Position numbers and translations under genes: made by a program | Notes under the pieces: model-generated | Told to the model about the DNA's origin: nothing | Database searches by the model: none | Seen by the model: only the letters and a program-made list of their open reading frames with translations | In this document: piece by piece, positions 6,215 to 12,488 of the stretch | How the letters are laid out: each line of letters begins with the position of its first letter | How positions within the stretch are numbered: the first letter of the stretch is position 1 | Source of the DNA: CAZISM01 sp964541895 | GTDB taxonomy: Bacteria > Zhuqueibacterota > Zhuqueibacteria > Residuimicrobiales > Residuimicrobiaceae | Direction: 5' to 3' | DNA: 12,488 nt | NCBI GenBank assembly: GCA_964541895.1 | Contig: CAZISM010000148.1 | Location: 1-12,488 of the forward strand

Positions 6215-8997
6215 AAAAATTGATTCTGCTCTTCCTGGCCGCGCAAGCCTATCTTGCCTCGGCCCAAATCATCACCTCCATCCCCCTCTTTCCGACTGCA
6301 GAAGATACGGTCACGATCATCTTTGACGCCGGCAAAGGCAACCGGGGCCTGGTGGGCGCCTCCGAAGTGTATGCTTATACCGGCGTATTGACTGACAAGA
6401 GCGCAACGCCTGCCAGTTGGCTTTACATTAAAACCAAATGGGGCGTGAACACTCCAGAGACCAGATTGACTCCACTGGGCAACGACAAATGGCAGATACG
6501 TTTTCACATCCGCAGCTATTACGGCGTACCCAATACGGAAAGAATCACCCACCTGGCGTTTGTCTTTCGCAATGCCGCCACCACCAGCACAGGCAGAACC
6601 GAAACCGGCGGCGATATCTTTATGCCGGTTTATGAACAGGGCTTGCAGGTGACGGTGTTGCGGCCGGCGGAGCCCTTCACCTTTATCGCACCCGGCGACA
6701 GCATAGCCGTGGTGGCAGCCGCTACCGGCTCGCAGGATTTAAGCCTCTACATTGATGAACAAAAAACTGTATCCGTGAATAAAGATTCACTGCGCTATAT
6801 GGTAAAACCGCTCACGCTCGGAAAAAAAACCATACGCGTCACCGCCCGCAGCAGCAGCGGCGCGGAAAAGTCGTCCACGTTCTATGTCATCGTTCATAAC
6901 TTGAACGCCACCGCCGATCCGCCGTCCGGCGTCCGCGACGGCATCAACTATCAGGCGGATGGCAGCGTAACCCTGGTGTTGCATGCCCCCAACAAACAGT
7001 TTGTCTATGTGCTTGGTGACTTTACCGCATGGGATATTCTGCCGGCCGGCCAGATGAACCGAACAACCGACGGCCAGCGCTACTGGCTGAATCTAAGCGG
7101 ATTACAGCAAGGCAAAGAGTATATTTTTCAATATCTTGTCGATGGCAAAATAAAAATCGCCGACCCTTACTGCGAAAAGATCAGCGATCCCTGGAACGAC
7201 AGCAGCATCAGCTCGTCCACTTTTCCCAACCTTATCCCCTACCCTGCCGGCAAAACCACAGAAATCGCCGGCGTGCTGCAAACCGGCCAGATCCCCTATC
7301 AATGGCAAGACAATTCCTACATCAGGCCTGCCAAGGAGAATCTGGTGATTTATGAACTGCTGCTGCGCGATTTTTTAAGTCGACACGACTTTCGCACGCT
7401 GTGCGATACGCTCAACTATTTTCAACGTCTCGGCGTCAATGCCATCGAACTCATGCCGGTCTCTGAATTTGAAGGCAATTCGTCCTGGGGTTATAATCCC
7501 TCCTTCTATTTTGCGGTGGACAAATACTATGGCCCCAAAGCCGATCTGCAGCGCTTTATCGATGAGGCCCACCAGCGCGGCATCGCCGTGATTCTGGATA
7601 TGGTGTTGAATCACAGCTATGGCCAGTCGCCACTGGTGCGGCTGTACGCGGCCGACATGGCGCATAATCCCTGGTACAACGCCCAGTCGCCCAACACCAC
7701 TTACTCCTGGGGTTATGATTTCAACCACACGGCGATCGCCACACAACATTTCGTCGATCGCGTGACTTCGTTCTGGTTATCCGAATATCACATGGACGGC
7801 TTTCGTTTCGATTTCAGCAAAGGCTTTACCAACACACCCGGGGACGGCTGGGCCTATGATGCAAGCCGCATCGCACTGCTGAAACGGATGGCGTCCAAAA
7901 TCTGGCAACAGGATGCCAAAGCGTATGTCATACTGGAACATTTTACCGATAACAACGAAGAGCGGGAGCTGGCCGATTATGGCATGCTGATCTGGGGCAA
8001 TATGAATTACAATTATAATGAAGCGACCATGGGCTATCACGGCGGTAAATCGGATTTCAGCCGCGCCTGTCACACGGCCCGCGGCTGGGGACGGCCCCAT
8101 CTGCTCGCCTATATGGAGAGCCACGATGAAGAGCGGCTGATGTTCAAGAATCTGAGTTACGGCAACAGCGGGCCAGGCTATTCCATCAAAGACACCACCA
8201 CCGCCTTGAAACGCATGGAGCTGGCAGCGGCGTTCTTTCTCACCATTCCCGGGCCCAAGATGCTGTGGCAGTTCGGCGAACTGGGCTACGGCTACTCCAT
8301 CGACAGCAACGGCCGCCTCGGCGAAAAGCCGCTGCGCTGGAATTATCTCGACGAGCCGCGGCGGCGGCAGCTATGGCAGGTTATGTCGCGACTGATTCGG
8401 CTCAAAACGACACAGCCGGCGCTGTCGACGACGGATGTGTCGCTGGCCCTTTACCCGTCCGTCAAACGGATCAACCTCAACCACAGTTCCGCCAACCTCT
8501 CCATCATCGGCAATTTTGACGTGACCGCCACCCAGATCGATCCGGCCTTTCAACACCCGGGCCGATGGTACGATTATATGAACGGAGATTCCCTGCTGGT
8601 GCAGAACGTGCACGGCCTCATCACCCTGCAGCCGGGCGAATATCGTATCTATACCGACCGTCGGCTCGCGCAGGAAATGCCCACACAGGTCATCCCGGCG
8701 CCATCGTCAACCATACCGGACCGTTTTGTGCTGCTGGGCAACTATCCGAATCCGTTCAACCACGCCACCACCGTGCAGCTGACCCTGCCGGCGGCAGCCC
8801 ACGTTGCCTTGCAGGTCTTTAATGTGCGCGGCGAAGAAGTTTCCCGGCTGCTGCATCGCCCTATGGCCGGCGGCGTTCACGAGGTGAGATGGGATGGACA
8901 AGACAGCCAGGGCCGCCCCCTGGCTAGCGGCGTCTATATTCTGCAGGCAAAAATCGGCGAGCAGACGACCTGGCGGCGCCTGCTGTTGCTGCGCTAA
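6211..8997 (+). CDS. Secreted GH13 alpha-amylase-family enzyme with sorting domain
   Basis: A 928-residue multidomain enzyme. A signal peptide covers 1-19 (LASAQ cleavage region). A beta-rich N-terminal module lies at about 20-235, a CBM48/E-set-like domain at about 245-335 (VYVLGDFTAWD), and the GH13 barrel at about 375-730. The four GH13 regions are visible: DMVLNH (463-468), MDGFRFD with nucleophile D534, VILEHF with acid/base E576, and ESHDEE with H638 and D639. An all-beta domain C follows, then a FlgD/type IX-like sorting domain (836-928) with YPNPFN. It should cleave alpha-1,4 or alpha-1,6 glucans outside the cytoplasm; exact specificity (amylase, pullulanase-like, branching-like) cannot be told. 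Start: AGGA at 6201-6204, and ATGA overlap with nth implies coupling. It ends 32 bp from the convergent YdeI-family gene. Confidence 0.93.
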   Translation: MKKLILLFLAAQAYLASAQIITSIPLFPTAEDTVTIIFDAGKGNRGLVGASEVYAYTGVLTDKSATPASWLYIKTKWGVNTPETRLTPLGNDKWQIRFHIRSYYGVPNTERITHLAFVFRNAATTSTGRTETGGDIFMPVYEQGLQVTVLRPAEPFTFIAPGDSIAVVAAATGSQDLSLYIDEQKTVSVNKDSLRYMVKPLTLGKKTIRVTARSSSGAEKSSTFYVIVHNLNATADPPSGVRDGINYQADGSVTLVLHAPNKQFVYVLGDFTAWDILPAGQMNRTTDGQRYWLNLSGLQQGKEYIFQYLVDGKIKIADPYCEKISDPWNDSSISSSTFPNLIPYPAGKTTEIAGVLQTGQIPYQWQDNSYIRPAKENLVIYELLLRDFLSRHDFRTLCDTLNYFQRLGVNAIELMPVSEFEGNSSWGYNPSFYFAVDKYYGPKADLQRFIDEAHQRGIAVILDMVLNHSYGQSPLVRLYAADMAHNPWYNAQSPNTTYSWGYDFNHTAIATQHFVDRVTSFWLSEYHMDGFRFDFSKGFTNTPGDGWAYDASRIALLKRMASKIWQQDAKAYVILEHFTDNNEERELADYGMLIWGNMNYNYNEATMGYHGGKSDFSRACHTARGWGRPHLLAYMESHDEERLMFKNLSYGNSGPGYSIKDTTTALKRMELAAAFFLTIPGPKMLWQFGELGYGYSIDSNGRLGEKPLRWNYLDEPRRRQLWQVMSRLIRLKTTQPALSTTDVSLALYPSVKRINLNHSSANLSIIGNFDVTATQIDPAFQHPGRWYDYMNGDSLLVQNVHGLITLQPGEYRIYTDRRLAQEMPTQVIPAPSSTIPDRFVLLGNYPNPFNHATTVQLTLPAAAHVALQVFNVRGEEVSRLLHRPMAGGVHEVRWDGQDSQGRPLASGVYILQAKIGEQTTWRRLLLLR
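8716..8994 (+). other. C-terminal YPNPFN sorting/FlgD-like domain of the amylase
   Basis: Residues 836-928 carry LLGNYPNPFN, then FNVRGEEV, then the G-V-H-E-V-R-W-D-G and SGVYILQ strands. This is the typical pattern of the type IX secretion/FlgD-like C-terminal domain. In Bacteroidota such domains direct export through the type IX system and surface attachment. Whether this organism has that system cannot be seen here. Confidence 0.75.
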
Positions 8998-9029
8998 TCT
9001 CCAGATTTTGACCAGGTGAGCTCCCGGCG

Positions 9030-9488
9030 TCATCGGGTCTTGCGGTGTTGTCGCAGCAGGTCTGTGGCAGAAGCTATTCGCCGCGTTCGCGTTTCCGGTT
9101 TCCTGGCGCTCTCTATCCACATAATCCATTCCTTGCGATGGGTGAACGACAGCGAATCGAAAAATGGCCGGGCCCGGCCGGCCTGATCCAGCGATTGTGC
9201 GAAATCGTGTGGCAGCGCGATGTCGCGCGGTTCGGTATCAACTTCGACCATTACGGTGACCGTATCGCCGACATCCTTGCCGATCTTTTTCCTAATGCCC
9301 TTTAAAACGACTAAAATATGATTCGGACCTCCCATGCGTACCAGGGAACCGCGATACGGCTCCCCATCGATCATAGCCTTGATTTTGACCCGTTTTTGGC
9401 CAAACACCCTTTCAACATCAAAGGGCACGGTCACAAAAGCTCCCCCGGCCAGGCCCGCCTCTATAACCGCTTTAAATTTTTTCTGCAT
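9030..9488 (-). CDS. DUF1905/YdeI (OmpD-associated) family protein
   Basis: A 152-residue protein with an N-terminal DUF1905 beta-barrel-like domain (about 5-95; VPFDVERVFG, DGEPYRGSLVRMGG, IRKKIGKDVGDTV) and a C-terminal YdeI-type helical domain (about 96-148; LSFTHRKEWIMWIESARKP, then ETRTRRI). Family members are small cytoplasmic proteins of poorly known role; some are described as linked to bacteriocin or peptide resistance. It has no signal peptide. It lies 10 nt after the GH3 gene with GGAG at 9496-9493, so it is cotranscribed and probably translationally close, but a functional link to glucan breakdown is not evident. The 32 bp to the convergent amylase gene contain no clear terminator. 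Confidence 0.9.
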   Translation of the reverse strand: MQKKFKAVIEAGLAGGAFVTVPFDVERVFGQKRVKIKAMIDGEPYRGSLVRMGGPNHILVVLKGIRKKIGKDVGDTVTVMVEVDTEPRDIALPHDFAQSLDQAGRARPFFDSLSFTHRKEWIMWIESARKPETRTRRIASATDLLRQHRKTR

Positions 9489-9498
9489 ATCTCTCCGA

Positions 9499-11730
9499 TC
9501 AGTTCAGCTTAAAAAGTTCAGACAATTTTTCAATGGTAACCTTGAACTCACCAGGTTCCAGCACCGGCTTGCCCCGTTCATTTATAAACGAGAGATCGGC
9601 TGAAGAGAGCGTGAATGTCACCCGGCGGCTTTCGCCGGGCTGCAAATCTATTTTCTGAAATCCTTTCAATCGCCTCACTGCCGGCAACACAGAAGCGACC
9701 AGATCGCTCACATACAACTGCACCACTTCTGAACCGGAACGATCACCGCTATTCGTGACGGTCACCTCAATCTGCACCGGCTCTCCCCGCTGTACCTCCT
9801 TGTGCAAAATTTTCAGATCAGAGTATTTGAACGTGGTATAGCTCAACCCGAATCCGAAAGGCCATTCGGGATCATAAGAAGCCTCTTCACAATACGCATG
9901 ATCGTAAAGAGTAAAATTGTTAACGGAACGGGGATAAGTGAAAGACAGTTTGCCGCCGGGATTGACGTCGCCGAACAGAATATCGGCCAGAACCGCTCCC
10001 CCCTCCATGCCGGGCAGATATGCCATCACGATGGCCTGGCAGTGATCGACAATACGGCTCACAATACGCGGACGGCCTTCGCTCAGCACGAGCACGATCG
10101 GTTTGCCTGTTTTGGCCAGAGCTTCTACCAGACGCAACTGCGCTTCCGGCAGGGTCAAATCGTTGATGTTACCCGGCGTTTCACAATAGGCCTCTTCGCC
10201 GAGGCAAGCCAGGATCACATCGCTCCGAGCCGCGAGCGCCACGGCGTTATCGATGTTCAGTTCCTTATCATAGGAAACGGCCGGTTCATAGAGAACGTGC
10301 TCACTGCCGAGCTTGCCCGCCATGGCGGCTTTGATCGTCTTTTTATCTTTAGGATACAACTCTTCGCGATTGCCTTGCCAGGTAATGGTCCAACCGCCGT
10401 TCAATACCGAAAGACGATCGGCATTGGGACCGGTAATCAGCACGCGAGCGGTTTTGGCCAGGGGCAAAACACCGTTGGCATTTTTCAGCAGTGTAACCGA
10501 TTGTGCAACCGCCTGCCTGTTGATCTTTTCATGCTCAGCGCTCGCGGTCCGGGTCAGGGAGCTGTCCGGATACGGATTTTCGAAAAGCCCCAGATCCGCC
10601 TTGAGCTGGAGAATGCGGCCCACGGCTTCGTCGATGCGGCGCACCGGCACCCGACCTTCCCGGACCAGTTGAATGAGGTCGGCGTAAAAGCGATAATCGA
10701 GCGGCACCATGCACATGTCGATACCAGCCATCACCGCCATAAAGACCGCTTCTTTGTTATCAGCAGCCACATGATCGCGTGTATACAGGTTGCTGATATC
10801 CGCCCAGTCGGACACCACTATACCCTTAAAGCCCAATTCATGGCGCAACAGGTCGGTCAAATAATAGTGGCTGGCGTGTACGGGCAGGCCGTTGACCTGG
10901 CCGGAATTGGCCATCACTGTTTTGGCGCCGGCGTCGATGGCGGCTTTGAATGGCGGCACATACACCTCGGCGAGCAACTTGTCCGGAATCCAGGCGGGAG
11001 TGCGATCCTTGCCCGTCCAGGGCAAGCCGTAGCCCAAATAGTGCTTGAGACAGGCAGCTGCTTTTTCCCGATCAATCGTATGGCGGCCGTCGCCCTGCAA
11101 TCCTTGCACATAAGCGGCGCTCATTTGCGAGGCGAGATAGGGGTCTTCGCCCAAGGTTTCCCAAAAGCGTGGCCAGAGCGGCTGCCGCGCCATATCGAGC
11201 ATGGGATTGAAATTCCAGGGAATGCCGCAGGCACGCACTTCATACGCCGTGATCGCTGCACATTGTTTCATCAGGTCGACATTCCAGGTGGCGGCCATGG
11301 CAAAGGATTGTGGAAACAGCGTGGCGTCTTTGGTATAATTGGCGCCATGCACGGCATCGATGCCGTATAACACCGGAATCTTGAGCCGGGTCTCTTTTGT
11401 GGCTACATCCTGGATCGTGGTGATAATTTCACGCCAATGCGGAACCGGATGAGCGGAGGTAGCCACATTGAGGATTGAGCCGACATGATAGGTAAGGAGC
11501 GCTTCGTAAAGTCTGGCCGGGTCCATCCGGTGCGGATCTTTAACCTCTGCCGCCCCGCCTTCAGAAACCAGCTCCAGCGAAACCTGGGTCATTTGCCCCA
11601 CTTTTTCTTCGAGCGTCATCTGCTTCAGCAGCATCTTTATATTGGTCGCCGGCAAGGCGGTTGTGACCAACAGGAACCAAATGGTCCATACGGCGAAAAA
11701 ATTACCTGCAGCGGATATTGCACATTTCAT
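9499..11730 (-). CDS. Secreted GH3 beta-glucosidase/exo-glucanase
   Basis: A 743-residue enzyme of usual GH3 length. A signal peptide covers 1-28 (hydrophobic core to TTALPA). The GH3 N-terminal barrel (about 32-380) has GIDAVHG (123-129), the KH doublet CLKHYLG (227-233) and nucleophile D308 in GIVVSDW. The GH3 C-terminal alpha/beta sandwich (about 410-635) contains GEEAYCET, where E517 aligns by position with the acid/base Glu of barley exo-glucanase ExoI. A fibronectin-III-like domain closes the protein (about 650-736). It should release glucose from beta-glucans or cello-oligosaccharides in the periplasm or outside; the exact linkage is unknown. Start: ATG with AAGGAT upstream and a candidate promoter at 11760-11787. 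It carries no sorting domain, unlike the GH13 enzyme, so its final location may differ. It heads a two-gene unit with the YdeI-family gene. Confidence 0.94.
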   Translation of the reverse strand: MKCAISAAGNFFAVWTIWFLLVTTALPATNIKMLLKQMTLEEKVGQMTQVSLELVSEGGAAEVKDPHRMDPARLYEALLTYHVGSILNVATSAHPVPHWREIITTIQDVATKETRLKIPVLYGIDAVHGANYTKDATLFPQSFAMAATWNVDLMKQCAAITAYEVRACGIPWNFNPMLDMARQPLWPRFWETLGEDPYLASQMSAAYVQGLQGDGRHTIDREKAAACLKHYLGYGLPWTGKDRTPAWIPDKLLAEVYVPPFKAAIDAGAKTVMANSGQVNGLPVHASHYYLTDLLRHELGFKGIVVSDWADISNLYTRDHVAADNKEAVFMAVMAGIDMCMVPLDYRFYADLIQLVREGRVPVRRIDEAVGRILQLKADLGLFENPYPDSSLTRTASAEHEKINRQAVAQSVTLLKNANGVLPLAKTARVLITGPNADRLSVLNGGWTITWQGNREELYPKDKKTIKAAMAGKLGSEHVLYEPAVSYDKELNIDNAVALAARSDVILACLGEEAYCETPGNINDLTLPEAQLRLVEALAKTGKPIVLVLSEGRPRIVSRIVDHCQAIVMAYLPGMEGGAVLADILFGDVNPGGKLSFTYPRSVNNFTLYDHAYCEEASYDPEWPFGFGLSYTTFKYSDLKILHKEVQRGEPVQIEVTVTNSGDRSGSEVVQLYVSDLVASVLPAVRRLKGFQKIDLQPGESRRVTFTLSSADLSFINERGKPVLEPGEFKVTIEKLSELFKLN

Positions 11731-11759
11731 AACGCATCCTTTTTAGTCCGATTGGGCTG

Positions 11760-11787
11760 TTTATAACGCTCGCACCTTTACCGTCAT
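11760..11787 (-). promoter_or_regulatory. Candidate promoter of the GH3 gene
   Basis: On the minus strand ATGACG (11787-11782) and TATAAA (11765-11760) are separated by 16 nt. This matches the layout of the receiver promoter candidate (ATGACA, 16 nt, TATAAT). The start would be near 11753, about 22 nt before the ATG at 11730, leaving just enough room for its Shine-Dalgarno sequence. Confidence 0.35.
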
Positions 11788-11852
11788 CTTTCAGGACCTG
11801 GACATCGACCGGACCAGTCTAAACGCACGGTGTTGGGCCATTGTTCAGGTTC

Positions 11853-11912
11853 ATATTAGCAAAAATCCGAAAAAAAGGCAAGGAATGTATTGAAACATTC
11901 GTATATTAGCAA
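11853..11912. repeat. Paired direct repeats flanking a palindrome, candidate operator
   Basis: ATATTAGCAA occurs at 11853-11862 and again at 11903-11912, exactly 50 bp apart. Between them lies a perfect 6-bp inverted repeat, GAATGT (11883-11888) and ACATTC (11895-11900), with a 6-nt centre. The second direct repeat overlaps a TATATT (11902-11907) that could be the -10 of the adenosyltransferase gene. A regulator controlling the divergent genes is plausible but not shown. Confidence 0.35.
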
Positions 11913-11930
11913 CTACAACCAGAGGAAAAG

Positions 11931-12482
11931 ATGAACAGGTTTTCCATTACAACACGCCGGGGTGACAGAGGCCGGACGGCGCTGCTGGGTGACGATCGGG
12001 TCGCCAAATCGGACCCACGGCCGGAGGCGTTTGGCACGCTGGATGAGGCCGGCGCGTGTATCGGCGTCGCCCGCAGCCAGGTAACAGACGCACGTCTGCA
12101 GCAGGAATTGCTGCAGATCCAGAAGCATTTATATCTGATCAACGCAGAGCTGGCCTGTCCAACCGACAAATTACAGCTCTTGTCCAAAAAACTGCAGAGT
12201 GCTCATCTGGAATGGCTGGAGCAGAGCAGCAAGGCGGTTGAAGCGGAACTGGAGCTGCCGCGCAAATTCGTCGTCTATGGTGAGAGTGTGGTTTCGGCCT
12301 ATCTCGACCTGGCGCGCGCCGTGGTCCGCCGGGCGGAGCGACAGGTCGTTCAGCTGCATCAGGCAGAGCCTGTGCAAAATCCTTTTCTGCTGGCCTATCT
12401 TAACCGGCTGTCGGATTACCTTTTTCTGGCAGCGCGGTGGTATGAAGCCCAAAACGGCATCCCCTTCCGCCATCCCGAATAG
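11931..12482 (+). CDS. PduO-type cob(I)alamin adenosyltransferase
   Basis: A 183-residue four-helix-bundle ATP:corrinoid adenosyltransferase that makes the Co-C bond of adenosylcobalamin from cob(I)alamin and ATP. The family signatures are recognisable: an ATP loop TTRRGDRGRTALLG (7-20), FGTLDEAGACIG (34-45), ARAVVRRAERQ (128-138) with the catalytic Arg/Glu cluster, and YLNRLSDYLF (156-165). Deviations from the common pattern are RRGDRG in place of TGDKG and FVVYGES (113-119) in place of the usual FxLPGG, so it is a divergent member. Start: ATG with AGAGGA at 11921-11926. It is complete, ending 6 bp before the window edge, and divergent from the GH3 gene. No cobalamin riboswitch is apparent in the 200-bp upstream region. 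Confidence 0.9.
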   Translation: MNRFSITTRRGDRGRTALLGDDRVAKSDPRPEAFGTLDEAGACIGVARSQVTDARLQQELLQIQKHLYLINAELACPTDKLQLLSKKLQSAHLEWLEQSSKAVEAELELPRKFVVYGESVVSAYLDLARAVVRRAERQVVQLHQAEPVQNPFLLAYLNRLSDYLFLAARWYEAQNGIPFRHPE

Positions 12483-12488
12483 TCCGCC

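Noticed and set aside
9802..11370. 522-codon open frame on the plus strand, antisense to the GH3 gene
   Set aside because: Long, but it lies wholly inside a well-supported GH3 gene. Its composition (rich in His, Gln, Arg, Ile) and lack of any recognisable domain fit a codon-bias shadow.
11731..11930. Cobalamin riboswitch upstream of the adenosyltransferase
   Set aside because: The region is about 200 bp, partly used by the GH3 promoter, and shows no B12-box-like GCCACTG segment.

Overview
The window looks like a chromosomal segment of a Gram-negative bacterium from the FCB assemblage (Bacteroidota/Ignavibacteria/Calditrichota/KSB1-like). The main reason is the secreted amylase, which ends in a YPNPFN-type, FlgD-like sorting domain of the kind common in that group. 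The assignment is inference from protein character only. No rRNA, tRNA, CRISPR array, insertion sequence or phage gene was recognised.

Layout. (1) 111-527, minus: a stand-alone, degenerate response-regulator receiver domain. (2) 528-1308: about 780 bp without a confident gene. The part nearest the receiver is AT-rich, with a good sigma70-like promoter, a 17-bp palindrome and a possible leader peptide or frameshifted small ORF. The part nearest the kinase operon is GC-rich, with several strong inverted repeats, one of which may terminate the kinase operon. (3) 1309-4953, minus: a three-gene signalling operon, read as soluble PAS histidine kinase, then a second kinase whose usual phospho-histidine position is Glu, then an NtrC-family sigma54 activator. 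(4) 5215-8997, plus and divergent from (3): a translationally overlapping run of ylxR/rnpM-like, endonuclease III and a large secreted GH13 alpha-amylase-family enzyme. (5) 9030-11730, minus: a secreted GH3 beta-glucosidase-type enzyme and a DUF1905/YdeI-family protein 10 nt downstream. (6) 11931-12482, plus: a PduO-type cobalamin adenosyltransferase, divergent from GH3 across a 200-bp region with paired repeats and a palindrome.

How the genes fit together. The GH13 and GH3 enzymes, both with signal peptides, suggest extracellular or periplasmic breakdown of alpha- and beta-glucans. The kinase/NtrC operon senses an unknown cytoplasmic signal (no transmembrane segments are seen in either kinase) and should activate sigma54 promoters, but I found no convincing -24/-12 site inside the window, so its targets are probably elsewhere. 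YlxR and Nth are housekeeping RNA/DNA proteins in an unusual arrangement with the amylase.

I do not see an obvious new defence or mobile system. The least explained parts are the structured intergenic region 528-1308 and the atypical signalling parts on either side of it.
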